From: Phycisphaerae bacterium
GTDB taxonomy: Bacteria > Planctomycetota > Phycisphaerae > UBA1845
Direction: 5' to 3'
Assembly: GCA_029260235.1 (NCBI GenBank)
Contig: JAJDDP010000175.1
Span: 1-45,586, forward strand
DNA: 45,586 nt
Notes under the pieces: model-generated
Database searches by the model: none
What the model saw: the letters and a program-made list of their open reading frames with translations, nothing else
Told to the model about the DNA's origin: nothing
Position numbers and translations under genes: made by a program
Shown here: piece after piece, positions 30,931-40,430 of the stretch
Layout of the letters: the number at the start of each line of letters is the position of its first letter
How positions within the stretch are numbered: the first letter of the stretch is position 1

Positions 30931-33042
30931 TTAGTTCTGGGTGGCGAGCAGCTCACTGACTAGCCTATCGGCGTCATAGACCTCACGAAGCGCCTCGATG
31001 ATGCCGCGGGCATCAACACTGACAGCCCTGCCCAGCTGCTGCGTAAACTGATAATCCCAGACTAAGCCATGGATATTCCCATCAAAGACGATACCCACAA
31101 CCTCGCCCTGCCGGTTGAAAGCAGGACTACCTGAATTCCCGCCGATGATGTCGTTTGTCGAGGCAAAATTGAAAGGGACCGACTTATCGATCTTTTCTTC
31201 TGCCCTTACCCACCGCTCTGGGAGATTCCACGCTTCAATACTCGCATGGTGTTCTGAAGATTGATACGCCCCGCCCAGGGTGGTCATCGCCGGTATTGAG
31301 GTTGAGCCTTCTTCGTAGCTTGCTACCGTTCCGATCGAAAGGCGGAGTGTTCCGGTGGCGTCCGGGTAGACGCCATCTGCCTCTGCCTCAAATGCGATGT
31401 TGGCAATCCGAGAATAGGCGTCTTGCAGGCGGGCCTCGAACTTATCCTCATATTGTTTGCGGGCTGCGCGGGCACTCTTGTCCAGCCGGATCACCAGTTT
31501 GATCAACGGATCGTTCGCCATCATCAAGCCGGGTCGCCCCTTGCCGATCAGGCTGAGTCGAAACTGGGGATCAGCCAGCTTGGTCCTTGCCATGATTTCC
31601 GCCGCCCGGACATCGGGAGCCTTCCCCCCTAGTAGCGCCGCTGCTGTCACCGAGTTGTCGCCCGTTAAAACTCGGGCGAGCGTCAATAGCCCATCTCGAA
31701 GACGAACTTGTTCCAATTCCAAGTTCAGCGGAGCCGAGCTGGCAATCTCTCGCGACAGGGAATCCCATTCGCTCTTGCGGTACTCAGGCAGCCTGTCGAT
31801 GTCGGGCAAAGTGCGCTCAGTTTCCAAGCGGACCAATTTCTTGGTCACGTCGAACAGGTCACCAAAGGGCTGGCGCATCTGCTCCAGCAAATAGTAGGTA
31901 AACCAATAGGAAGCTGCATCGCCCAAAACGCCGGCTACATCGCGCCACGGCGCTCCGTAAGTGGATTGGAGATCAGGATTCTTTCGCACGAAGGCCTTCA
32001 TCCGCTCCTGCGATTCCAGCTTGTCTTCGATGGTTTCAATGTCGTAGAGGCCCGCCAATCGGCCGTCGTACGCTTTTCGACCATTCTGAATCCGCAGCAG
32101 AGGCCCACTGCCAACACGTCGTTGTTCGCTACCCCGGGCCATGAACTGCAAGAGAGAGACCTCGCGAAGGTTGTAAGCAGCCAACTTGCACGGAATCTCG
32201 ATGTCGCGAACGAATCTCAAATGGTCCACCGTCGCCAGGCGTTGTGTGCGGTAAGGATGGCCGGCCATGAGAACCAAGTCGCCTTCACCTGCGCCCTCAC
32301 TCGACCATCGAAGATAGTGTTCAACTTTCAACGGCTGGTCGTTCTCATAGACGCGGAAAAAACTGACGTCGAGGTTGTATCGCGGATATTCGAAATTGGC
32401 ATTGTCGCCGCCCAAGAAGGCGATCCCCGCTTCTGGGGCCATGACCAGCCGAACATCATCGTACTGCTTGTACAGGTAGACATAGCGCCGAGCGCCGCCA
32501 AAGAGGATCACAGTTTCAGCATGCAGGCCTCGCTCCTCGCCCCACGCGACAGCCAACTCATCCATCCTTTGGGTCCGCGCCCGGCGAGCAGTCTCAGGTG
32601 GCATGCCCTCCGAAACTGCCGCATTCGTTTCATCCGTGACATCCCGGATAGCCATCAGCACTTCGGCTTGTAAGTTGGGGCACTTGATCTCCTCGGCTGC
32701 TGAAGCTGCCAGGAATCCGTCCTTGATATAATCGTGCTCAGCAGAGCTGACGCTGCGAATCGCTCCCGATCCAACGTGGTGATTGGTCATCACCAATCCC
32801 CCGGGAGAGACGAAGGAAGCCGATCCACTACCGGCGAAACGAATGCACGATTTTTGGATATGCTCAATCCAGGCGTCGTCCGGGGTGAACCCATATTGTT
32901 CCTGCAAGTAGTGACGGGGCACGCGATCCATGGGCCACATACCTTCGTCGGCACGAGTTGGCGTCACCATCGAGATGGCAAGAAAAGCGAGAAGCAAAAA
33001 GTAGACTGTTCCAGAATTGCTCTGCTCATGGTTCTTGATCAT
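30931..33042 (-). CDS. S46 family dipeptidyl-peptidase (DPP7/DPP11 type)
   Basis: 703 residues with a signal peptide (MIKNHEQSNSGTVYFLLLAFLAISMVTPTRA) and the S46 start DEGMWPMD. Trypsin-fold triad: H89 (MTNHHVG), D225 (PRYNLDVSFFR) and S637 (GGNSGSPAFN). FDGNIHGLVWDYQF at the end of the domain is the substrate-pocket region. The helical lid between residues ~260 and 560 is the domain that makes these enzymes release dipeptides. Full length for the family. It is an exported exopeptidase acting on peptides, complementary to the S9 peptidase upstream in the window. Downstream of recJ on the same strand with a 149-base gap, so probably its own promoter. Confidence 0.9.
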   Translation of the reverse strand: MIKNHEQSNSGTVYFLLLAFLAISMVTPTRADEGMWPMDRVPRHYLQEQYGFTPDDAWIEHIQKSCIRFAGSGSASFVSPGGLVMTNHHVGSGAIRSVSSAEHDYIKDGFLAASAAEEIKCPNLQAEVLMAIRDVTDETNAAVSEGMPPETARRARTQRMDELAVAWGEERGLHAETVILFGGARRYVYLYKQYDDVRLVMAPEAGIAFLGGDNANFEYPRYNLDVSFFRVYENDQPLKVEHYLRWSSEGAGEGDLVLMAGHPYRTQRLATVDHLRFVRDIEIPCKLAAYNLREVSLLQFMARGSEQRRVGSGPLLRIQNGRKAYDGRLAGLYDIETIEDKLESQERMKAFVRKNPDLQSTYGAPWRDVAGVLGDAASYWFTYYLLEQMRQPFGDLFDVTKKLVRLETERTLPDIDRLPEYRKSEWDSLSREIASSAPLNLELEQVRLRDGLLTLARVLTGDNSVTAAALLGGKAPDVRAAEIMARTKLADPQFRLSLIGKGRPGLMMANDPLIKLVIRLDKSARAARKQYEDKFEARLQDAYSRIANIAFEAEADGVYPDATGTLRLSIGTVASYEEGSTSIPAMTTLGGAYQSSEHHASIEAWNLPERWVRAEEKIDKSVPFNFASTNDIIGGNSGSPAFNRQGEVVGIVFDGNIHGLVWDYQFTQQLGRAVSVDARGIIEALREVYDADRLVSELLATQN

Positions 33043-33191
33043 CAGATTCGCTCAAATCTTGGGGTTCTTGGTTCAACGGCCGCAGGCAGAGTCAGATGCC
33101 AGTCCGAACAAAAGCCATGATAGCGGAATCCACGCGGTGAGGCACGACCCCCGACCGCATTGAGACATCTTGCCGACAGGAAATTGCAGAT

Positions 33192-34919
33192 TCAATCGGG
33201 AAACCGAAAATCAAGAATCCGCATCTCGGCTGATCTTCTGCCTTTGAATTCATTGACAATCGGCTCGAACGCAACTTGGCAGCGTCGGTGCTCTTTGAGA
33301 TCGGGGGCAACATCTGCTTGTCCAAAAGCGATCCCGCGCAGTACGACCCCATCCTGTCTCAGGGAAACCGTCAAATGGTCGCCACTCTTGCCAACACAGC
33401 GGGGTTCATCTGCTAGCTCCAGCCAGTCGGTACAGAAGCGTGGCTTGGGATTGTCTTGACCGAAGGGTCCAAGCTGCTCGAGGGCGTAAATGGTGGGCAC
33501 ATCAATTTCGTCGATGCCCACGCGAGCGTCAATACGAAGTTTGGAGCGCATGTCGGCGCCGGTCAGCATCTGATTGGTCTGTTCAATGAACGCGTCGCGA
33601 AACGAATCGATCTCGCTCGAGGCAATCTTAAGCCCCGCAGCCATGGCGTGCCCACCGAACGTAATGAGATGATCACTGCACTCGCCCAATGCATCATGCA
33701 GTTGGAATTGCGCTATGCTTCGGGCAGAACCTTGCCCGGTCCCGTTGTTAATCGCAATCAAGACGGTTGGCCGACGGTATCGGTCAACGATTCGCGAGGC
33801 GACGATGCCGATCACGCCTGGATGCCAGCCCTCAGACGCCAGGACGATGCCTCGCCGGGCGTCACTGGCTAGGTCCGCCTCATCAATCATTTCGCAGGCT
33901 TGTTTGACGATCCGACGTTCCTTCGCCTGCCGGGCACGATTGTGATCCTCCAGGTAGAGTGCGATTTCCCGTGCCCGTTCTTCGCCGGCGCGGGTCAGCA
34001 TTTCCACCGCCAAGCGAGCATGGCCCATCCGCCCTGCGGCATTCAGTCTGGGGGCGAGCCTGAAACCGACTTCGTAGTCTCCGATCCGCCGGCCCGACAG
34101 ATCGCTTGACGCGATCAACGCCTTGAGCCCCACATCATCGGTATTGCCAAGCCTAGCCAAGCCGTGCCGGGCGATGATTCGGTTCTCGCCGGTCAAGGAG
34201 ACAACATCAGCGATGGTGCCCAATGCTGCCAACGGCAAGAGATCAAGAAGTAGATCCCGAAACTGCGCAGATACTTTTGGGCACCCTGACATCTCCTGGG
34301 CAAACATCCAGGCAAGCTTGAACGCCACTCCCGCCCCGCAGAGATTGGGATTGGGGTATTGTCCACCGACTGAAGGATGAACGATCACCGCCGCTTGGTC
34401 GGGTAACTCCTCCTTGGGCGTATGATGATCGGTGATGATCAATTCGATGCCCAGTTCACCGGCAAGCTTGGCGACGTCGATGGCGGTGATGCCGCAGTCG
34501 ATTGACACAATGGTTTGAGTTCCCTGCTCAGCCAACTTCCTGATCGCGTCAGCATTGAGGCCATAACCTTCATCCAACCGATGGGGAACGTAGTACCCGA
34601 CGTCCGCTTTCGCTTCGCGAAGCATCTTCCAGAGGATGGTTACCCCAGTGATCCCATCGACATCGTAGTCGCCATAGAGAATGATTCGTCGGCCGCTGCG
34701 GACCGACTCGCCGAGCAGCTTGGCGGCTAAAACCGCGCCGGGGAGCTCCTCGGGCGGATGGAGATCCATCAGGCTGGGCGAAAGAAAAGTCTTGGCTGCT
34801 TCTAAGGAAGTGATGTTCCTGTTGTGCAAGATCTGGGCAATCGTCTTCGGGACGCCCCATTTGTGTGCCGCTTCATGGCACTTGTCCCACGGAGGATTGA
34901 CGATCCAGTCTTTGGCCAT
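33192..34919 (-). CDS. recJ: single-stranded-DNA-specific exonuclease RecJ
   Basis: 575 residues, normal length. DHH-family metal motifs are present: D84, D86 and D88 (YGDYDVDGITG), D141 (DCGI) and D164-H165-H166 (ITDHH). The DHHA1 motif GGHAMAAGLKI and the R.NAAGR segment (RLNAAGRMGHARLAV) follow. RecJ digests single-stranded DNA 5' to 3' and acts in recombination and repair. Cytoplasmic, no signal. Only this one repair gene is seen here; it lies between two exported peptidase genes with no obvious functional tie. The start ATG at 34919 opens MAKDWIV, a common RecJ beginning. Confidence 0.95.
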   Translation of the reverse strand: MAKDWIVNPPWDKCHEAAHKWGVPKTIAQILHNRNITSLEAAKTFLSPSLMDLHPPEELPGAVLAAKLLGESVRSGRRIILYGDYDVDGITGVTILWKMLREAKADVGYYVPHRLDEGYGLNADAIRKLAEQGTQTIVSIDCGITAIDVAKLAGELGIELIITDHHTPKEELPDQAAVIVHPSVGGQYPNPNLCGAGVAFKLAWMFAQEMSGCPKVSAQFRDLLLDLLPLAALGTIADVVSLTGENRIIARHGLARLGNTDDVGLKALIASSDLSGRRIGDYEVGFRLAPRLNAAGRMGHARLAVEMLTRAGEERAREIALYLEDHNRARQAKERRIVKQACEMIDEADLASDARRGIVLASEGWHPGVIGIVASRIVDRYRRPTVLIAINNGTGQGSARSIAQFQLHDALGECSDHLITFGGHAMAAGLKIASSEIDSFRDAFIEQTNQMLTGADMRSKLRIDARVGIDEIDVPTIYALEQLGPFGQDNPKPRFCTDWLELADEPRCVGKSGDHLTVSLRQDGVVLRGIAFGQADVAPDLKEHRRCQVAFEPIVNEFKGRRSAEMRILDFRFPD

Positions 34920-35071
34920 TACTTAGAGTTGCCCATCGGTCGCCCAAGGCAAGGTTCTGGACGCGACCGCCGCAGCCGTGCTCCTCCACCATCGCCGGGT
35001 GATCCTAACCCAGCCATCCACCGGCGTAAACACGACAATACCAGCGACGGGTGGTCGGATCTAGCAAGAGA

Positions 35072-35097
35072 AGCCCCGGGGTTCAAATCCCGGGGCT
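35072..35097 (-). terminator. perfect hairpin downstream of the M43 protease gene
   Basis: AGCCCCGGG and CCCGGGGCT form a perfect 9-bp stem around GTTCAAAT, 33 bases after the stop of the minus-strand protease gene. No T-run follows on that strand. The loop resembles a tRNA T-loop, but no tRNA can be folded around it. Confidence 0.5.
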
Positions 35098-35129
35098 CCG
35101 TGTTAGTTGCTGTACTTCTTAGGCTGGCT

Positions 35130-36674
35130 CTACGGACAGCTTGGTGCCGTAAGGCCGAAGTTAGGCTTGATGAGCGACGCGTCTCCGGTAGAGATGACAC
35201 CGTCGAGGTTATAGTCGTATTGTGGACCGACTGCCGATGCGTCCGCCCCAAAATTGGGCTTAATGATCGAGGCATCGCCAGTGGAGGTGGTGCCGTTGCG
35301 GTCGATGTCTCCATGGATGCTGGAAACGCAAACCGATGTTCCACAGTCAAGAGTAACCGTGCAGGTGTCATTGGCAGGCAATTCCGGGCTAAACCCGACC
35401 GTGATGGTGTTGCCATTGACAACGGCTACGTTCACGTTTGCCGTAGCATCTCCAAAGAGCTTGCAGTCGACCGAATCGACTCCGTTAAAGCCCGACGCAT
35501 CGTCTACGTCAATCTCAATCAGGAAGACACCACCATCCCGGGGCTCAACTCCATCGACGACGCCCATATCCAGGCACAGCAAGCCTAGGGCCCCGTGAAC
35601 CTTGCAGCTGCGCACATCCAAAGCCGCACAAGGTGCCACCGACCCCAGTTCGTACAGGTTGGGTCGATAGTGCTCGAGGCTACACCGCATACGCAGGCCT
35701 TGCTCCGGAGTGAAATTGTCCATGCAAGTGTCGTTGGAGTAGTCCATATAGTTGCGGTAAGGGTCTAGGTTGCCGCATGAGGATCCCGCACAGCTGAATC
35801 TCGGATTCGCTTCAGCATTCGTATCACAAATGCGGTCGCCGGTCGTGTAGCAAGAACTGGTGCCACAACCGCTTTGAAAAGTATGGTAGAGGCCCAGGTA
35901 ATGACCGACTTCGTGGGTGGCTGTCCGGCCTTGATTGTACTGCCCCCCTGGCGAATTCCTGCCGAACGACTGATAGTGGATGACGACTCGGTCCGCGTCG
36001 GAACCCGCAATGCCGCCTTGGGGCAAGTCAGGAACATAACCCAAGAAGCCGCCAGCTGTGTTGCTGTACATATTCAGGTATATGTTCGTATCCCAGGCCA
36101 GTGTGTTGTAGTAGCCACCGCCATCGTTGAACCAAGTGGTGTTTGTCGAATAAGTGATTCCGGTTGTGGGAGTCCCGGAAGGATCCTCAGTGGCTAGGTA
36201 GAATTGAATCTGTACGTCGGATCCATTCTGACCGGGAGTTCCCGCCAAAGCGAGGAAGTCTTCGTTCAGAATGTCAATCTGGCTCTCGACCTGGGCTGCG
36301 GTCAAGAACCCGGTACCGCCCGAGTTCTGAATAACATGGACGACGACCGGAATCAGATAGAGCGCTGCGGCTGGATCGTAGACGGGCGAAGGGTTCGTTG
36401 AACTAAAGGAACAATCGTTGGCCGACCCTCCGAGACGTGCCTCGATGACGGCAGCCTCCAGGCTTATCCCACACCGCAGTCCATTGTCGCGGAAGTAGTC
36501 GGAGTCGAAGTATTCGCTCCAAGAATCAAACACCAAGTCGCCCGCGATGACCTGACCCTCAAGAGTTTCGGTCGCCATTGGTTGCTCGCTAGGTTCGCCC
36601 ATAGCAGGAACAGCCAACACCAATGCCAAGGACATCGCCCCTAGCGCGCACTTCATGACCCGCCTGAATCCCAT
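35130..36674 (-). CDS. secreted M43 (pappalysin-type) zinc metalloprotease with dockerin-like C-terminus
   Basis: 514 residues from the ATG at 36674, with AGGAG eleven bases upstream; the frame is open to 36740. The signal peptide is MGFRRVMKCALGAMSLALVLAVPAMG. After a pro-region comes the zinc site HEVGHYLGLYH (H254, E255, H258, H264), a disulfide-rich stretch and the Met-turn NYMDYSND (M310), as in M43 pappalysin/cytophagalysin enzymes. The last ~60 residues hold two EF-hand-like repeats, each with STGDAS.IKPNFG, resembling type I dockerin repeats (D-x-N/D-x-x-G calcium loops). No scaffoldin or cohesin gene is in the window. Predicted to be an exported endoprotease that may dock to surface cohesin-like receptors. 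Confidence 0.88.
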   Translation of the reverse strand: MGFRRVMKCALGAMSLALVLAVPAMGEPSEQPMATETLEGQVIAGDLVFDSWSEYFDSDYFRDNGLRCGISLEAAVIEARLGGSANDCSFSSTNPSPVYDPAAALYLIPVVVHVIQNSGGTGFLTAAQVESQIDILNEDFLALAGTPGQNGSDVQIQFYLATEDPSGTPTTGITYSTNTTWFNDGGGYYNTLAWDTNIYLNMYSNTAGGFLGYVPDLPQGGIAGSDADRVVIHYQSFGRNSPGGQYNQGRTATHEVGHYLGLYHTFQSGCGTSSCYTTGDRICDTNAEANPRFSCAGSSCGNLDPYRNYMDYSNDTCMDNFTPEQGLRMRCSLEHYRPNLYELGSVAPCAALDVRSCKVHGALGLLCLDMGVVDGVEPRDGGVFLIEIDVDDASGFNGVDSVDCKLFGDATANVNVAVVNGNTITVGFSPELPANDTCTVTLDCGTSVCVSSIHGDIDRNGTTSTGDASIIKPNFGADASAVGPQYDYNLDGVISTGDASLIKPNFGLTAPSCP

Positions 36675-36910
36675 GATATTATCATCTCCTGTAATAGAAC
36701 CCGGTACCCATTCAACAAGTAGCGCCGACATGGTGTTCAAGACATCGTGATGCTTCCCTCTCGATGTCCCGCATGCAGCCTGAGCCCGATTCTAGCGGAG
36801 GCAAGGTTGGATTCCAAGCAAAAAACGGCTGTAAACGTCCGCCAAATGAGTGAAGTTTGGAATGTTGGGTGCAGAAGACGCAACATCGGCGCCTGGCATC
36901 AAGTGACAGT

Positions 36911-37879
36911 TTATTTGGTTATCCCAAAGCCTTTCTTTCGAGCCTTGACGGCATAGACAGCCATCAGCGGTTGATTTCTTGATCTGGCTTGGCTGTGGGC
37001 GCGGGGAATCGACCTAGGCCGCAATGGGCCGTGGCTAATTGGAGGCCAGTGATCGACCTCCCGCTTAGGATGGGCTGATCCGCAGCGCTCTTCGGCCCGA
37101 ATGCTTCTGGGGCTGGTGAAGTTGGTCAGCGTATCTGAGTCTTCGAGGGCACTGGCGAAAACATCCTTGGCCTCTTCACTCGGCATCTCAAAGTGCTGCG
37201 CCACGACATCCAGCAACGACTGCAACTCCTCCACGTTTAGTCCGTCTGATCCGTGCAGCGCTAAATCTAGCGTCAAGAGGAGCGCCCCTGACGGCGCAAG
37301 CACACGGGCCAACTCCGGGACGATAGTATGAGCTTCGAGAATGTGCTCCAGCACACTGAGAGATTGCACGACATCAGCCTGTCCGTCTTTGAATGGTAGG
37401 TGGAGGGCATCGCCCACGACATAGTTTAGCGAGCCATCGGCAAAACCATGGCCAGCGCGAACGAAGTCCGCTAAGCGCTGTCCGGCCCGAACCACGGCTG
37501 GATCCATATCCACGCCATAAACATGGTGCCCAAGCTGCTCAAGAAGTGGCAAATAGAAATTCGCCCCAGGCCCAACATCGATAACCGTCAATGGAACGTC
37601 TGAATGGAGCGAAGCCAACCCGGTGAGTGCAAATGGATACTCCCAGATTCGGCTCCAGCAGTGCAGGGGATCGAGTCGCCAAGGATAGTCAGGAGACATC
37701 CACTCGCTGCTAGACTCCAGCAGCCGATCAGAGAACGATTCGCACTCACTGAACGCTCGCTCCCACTCAGACCCCTGCAAATCAGGGATCCGCGCCACGC
37801 CGGCGTAGCCAGTGGTTTCAGACGCAAATGGATGGCTGACTGCCGTTTGCACAACGAAATTATCGGACACCTCTTCCAC
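36911..37879 (-). CDS. class I SAM-dependent methyltransferase
   Basis: 322 residues from a GTG at 37879; a TAG 12 codons upstream limits the choice and no ribosome site is visible. The SAM-binding motif I is VIDVGPGANFYLP (~98-110), with an acidic residue at the end of beta-2 (YGVDMD), VVGDALHLPFKDGQADVVQSLSVLEHI (motifs II-III) and LARVLAPSGALLLTLDLAL. The last ~70 residues are Arg/Pro-rich and atypical until LMAVYAVKARK. It is transcribed away from a second methyltransferase fusion gene and glycosyltransferase genes, so a role in sugar or polysaccharide methylation is inferred. Confidence 0.78.
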   Translation of the reverse strand: MEEVSDNFVVQTAVSHPFASETTGYAGVARIPDLQGSEWERAFSECESFSDRLLESSSEWMSPDYPWRLDPLHCWSRIWEYPFALTGLASLHSDVPLTVIDVGPGANFYLPLLEQLGHHVYGVDMDPAVVRAGQRLADFVRAGHGFADGSLNYVVGDALHLPFKDGQADVVQSLSVLEHILEAHTIVPELARVLAPSGALLLTLDLALHGSDGLNVEELQSLLDVVAQHFEMPSEEAKDVFASALEDSDTLTNFTSPRSIRAEERCGSAHPKREVDHWPPISHGPLRPRSIPRAHSQARSRNQPLMAVYAVKARKKGFGITK

Positions 37880-38022
37880 GCTCTTGAGGAGGCATAGCTG
37901 AATCCAGCCCGGCTAGTTGCCGATAACATCGGTGAATCTACACCCAGCATGGCATGTTGCCGCCTTCAGCCATGAATGCGGGTAGAGGTGCGATGGCTGC
38001 TACTTAGGATCGGAGCTCCGAA

Positions 38023-39561
38023 TTGCTTGCGGAACTAAAAACCCGTGCATCACGATGGTTTCTCAAAGACCCCAGCGTAGTTCCAGCGTGCGGCGGTGTA
38101 ACCCATCGTCACCTCGAGGCTGCCCTTGACTGGTTGAATCAGCACAGCTCCCCGCAAGGGCTCTTGGAGCACAACAAGAGCAACCGCGTGTACCCCGAAG
38201 TAACCGGCTACACGATTCCGACATTGCTGCACATCGGCGAACGGAGCTTGGCCCGCTTTTGGGGAAAAGCACTCGTCGATCTCCAGCTACCGTGCGGCGC
38301 CCTGCCTGCCCCGGGAAGCCAACTGCCCTATGTGTTTGATACCGGACAGGTGGTCCGCGGCTGGCTCGCTTTGCATCCTTTGCTACCCGAATTATCCGAA
38401 CCGATCCGGCGAGCCTGTGATTGGCTCTTGGAGTGCCAGGATCGCAGCGGCAGACTCACTACGCCAGACCAATCCTACTGGTCAACCCAGGATGGCCGAG
38501 GCGTTCCGGAGGCAGTGCATCTGTATTGCCTAGGGCCGTTGCTGGAAGCGGGAGCGTTGCTGGGCGTACCCGCGTATGTTCAGGCTGCCAACCGGGCTAC
38601 AGAGTCTTACCTGGAAGACATGAGTGTCACCTCGTGGCATAGCCTCAGCCATTTTCTGGGCTACATCATCGAAGCCCTAATCGAACTGGATCGCCCCGAG
38701 TTAGCCAACAATCTGCTCGATCAAGTGGAGCGTCAGCAGCGGCACGATGGAGCCATTCCCGCATACCCGGGTGAATCTTGGACCTGCTCCACCGGCACCG
38801 CCCAACTCGCTTTATCCGCTTACAGGCTGGGTCGATGCAGCATGGCCGATAGAGCAATGGCTAACCTGTGCGATCAGCAAACCGAAACCGGTGGATTCCT
38901 CGGCAGCTGGGGGCGACGGGCGACCTATTTTGTTGATCGAGAAATCGCCTGGGCAGCCAAGTACTTCATCGACGCAGCTTTGGCTGGGATTGGTGCCGAT
39001 TTCGAGAGCCAGGTACACGCCTTTCCGACCCAAATTGATTGTGCCGATGGTCGGTTGGTTGAGGTGACGTCATTTCTTTCCTCGACTGAATCGCTAAGCG
39101 TGCTCGATGCTGGATGCGGTCGAGGCCGATTCCTGAACGCCTTGCAGTCTGCCCTCCCGCAACATCGCTACTGCGGCATGGATTTGGCAAACAACATGTT
39201 GAGTGACGTGGTCGAGGGGATCGACGTCTGCCAAGGCGGGTTGCTCAAGACACCATTCGAGGATGCAACCTTTGATCGAGTGATCTGCGTCGAAGCGCTG
39301 GAACACGTCGTCTTCGCCGCAAACGCAGTACGAGAGCTTTGTCGCATCACCAAGCCTGGCGGACGCGTCCTGATCATCGACAAGAACGACGTGAACAAAG
39401 GTGCCCTAGAAACCAAGACATGGGAACGCTGGTTCGGCGTCGGAGAGGTCTGCGGCTTGCTCAGCGACTACTGCGACCATGTAGCCGCCAAACCGGTTGC
39501 GCACGGTGGCAAAGTGCATCCGGATAATCTGCTGGTGGCTTGGTCGGGGCGGGTGCGATGA
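38023..39561 (+). CDS. alpha/alpha-toroid plus SAM-methyltransferase fusion protein
   Basis: 512 residues from a TTG at 38023, with GGAG about eight bases upstream. Residues ~25-325 are a helical toroid with repeated GL.......YPEVTGYTIPTLL, DTGQVVRGWLAL, WLLECQDRSGRL, IPAYPG and ETGGFLGSW motifs, like glycosidase or terpene-cyclase-type (alpha/alpha) barrels. Residues ~345-512 form a methyltransferase: VLDAGCGRGRFL, YCGMDLANNML, FDRVICVEALEHV and ITKPGGRVLIIDKND. The stop overlaps the start of a GT2 glycosyltransferase (ATGA). It probably modifies a glycan or lipid-linked sugar; the toroid may bind or cut the polysaccharide. No signal peptide, so cytoplasmic. Confidence 0.75.
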   Translation: MLAELKTRASRWFLKDPSVVPACGGVTHRHLEAALDWLNQHSSPQGLLEHNKSNRVYPEVTGYTIPTLLHIGERSLARFWGKALVDLQLPCGALPAPGSQLPYVFDTGQVVRGWLALHPLLPELSEPIRRACDWLLECQDRSGRLTTPDQSYWSTQDGRGVPEAVHLYCLGPLLEAGALLGVPAYVQAANRATESYLEDMSVTSWHSLSHFLGYIIEALIELDRPELANNLLDQVERQQRHDGAIPAYPGESWTCSTGTAQLALSAYRLGRCSMADRAMANLCDQQTETGGFLGSWGRRATYFVDREIAWAAKYFIDAALAGIGADFESQVHAFPTQIDCADGRLVEVTSFLSSTESLSVLDAGCGRGRFLNALQSALPQHRYCGMDLANNMLSDVVEGIDVCQGGLLKTPFEDATFDRVICVEALEHVVFAANAVRELCRITKPGGRVLIIDKNDVNKGALETKTWERWFGVGEVCGLLSDYCDHVAAKPVAHGGKVHPDNLLVAWSGRVR

Positions 39562-40430
39562 CCGAACCACAGGTGTCCATCATTCTGCCGACTCACAATG
39601 GACAGCGACATCTCCTCGAAGCAGTGCATAGCTGCCTGGACCAGACCCTCGAGAACCTCGAACTGATCGTGGTGGATGACGCCTCGTCAGATGCAACGGC
39701 AGAATTGTTGGCCGGCATCGACGACCCCCGCCTGCGCATCGTCTCCAACAAACATAATCTGGGATTGCCTCGATCATTGAACGTCGGCTTCGCCCTGGCA
39801 CGAGGCATGTTTCTAACCTGGACGAGCGATGACAATCTCTACAGCCCCGATGCCCTTGAGGTGATGGTCGAGCAATTGCTAGCCGATCCCAAAATCGGCA
39901 TGGTCTACGCCGACTACCTGCACATTGACCAAGCAGGTTACACGGTGAAGAGCGTGGAGGTCGCGCCTCCAGAAGACATGCAACAACGCAATGTCGTAGG
40001 GGCTTGCTTCCTCTACCGCCAAGAAGTTCGCGGCGCGGTGGGTGAATATGATCCAGCGATGAGCTTGGCAGAAGATTATGACTATTGGGTCCGCGTTCAA
40101 CAGCGCTTCGAGATGGTCCGTATCCCAAAAACCTTGTATTCCTATCGCTACCATGTTGCAGCGCTGACTGCAAAGCGAACCTTCGAAGTGTCTGCGGCTG
40201 TGTTCCAGGTTCAACGCCGTCACTTCTTCAACGAGCTATCAACCGCCCAGTGGCGAAAGCACGTGTTCATCGACTGCTTCAACCGATCCTTGACCGCCAT
40301 CAAACAGAAGCGCTTCGGCGACTTAGCCCGAGGGTGGCGGCGCCTCGGTTTAGGTCCGTGGCTTGATCGGGAGAACCTCATGTACGCCTGCAGAACTGCG
40401 GCATACTCGATGATGGGCAAGAGCCAATGA
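39558..40430 (+). CDS. GT2-family glycosyltransferase
   Basis: 290 residues from the ATG at 39558, overlapping the upstream stop as ATGA. GT-A fold motifs: VSIILPTHNG, LIVVDDASSD (nucleotide site), TWTSDDN (DxD-like metal site) and AEDYDYWVRV (acceptor/base region). The C-terminal ~90 residues are basic and helical and carry no membrane span. It would transfer a sugar from a nucleotide donor to a growing surface glycan. Its stop overlaps the ATG of the WecB-type epimerase (ATGA), so all three genes form one translationally coupled unit. Confidence 0.9.
   Translation: MTEPQVSIILPTHNGQRHLLEAVHSCLDQTLENLELIVVDDASSDATAELLAGIDDPRLRIVSNKHNLGLPRSLNVGFALARGMFLTWTSDDNLYSPDALEVMVEQLLADPKIGMVYADYLHIDQAGYTVKSVEVAPPEDMQQRNVVGACFLYRQEVRGAVGEYDPAMSLAEDYDYWVRVQQRFEMVRIPKTLYSYRYHVAALTAKRTFEVSAAVFQVQRRHFFNELSTAQWRKHVFIDCFNRSLTAIKQKRFGDLARGWRRLGLGPWLDRENLMYACRTAAYSMMGKSQ

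Noticed and set aside
31708..32673. 321-codon open frame on the plus strand inside the S46 peptidase gene
   Set aside because: Antisense to a complete S46 enzyme; composition and lack of domain features indicate a shadow frame.
35030..35105. Possible tRNA gene around GTTCAAATCC
   Set aside because: Only the T-arm and a 3' CTCCG-like end can be drawn; no matching acceptor 5' strand, D-arm or anticodon arm occurs in the 70 bases upstream, and no CCA follows.
36911..37100. Frameshift in the C-terminal part of the methyltransferase
   Set aside because: The Arg/Pro-rich tail looks odd, but the same frame reaches a plausible last strand (MAVYAVKARK), and I could not find a better continuation in the neighbouring frames.
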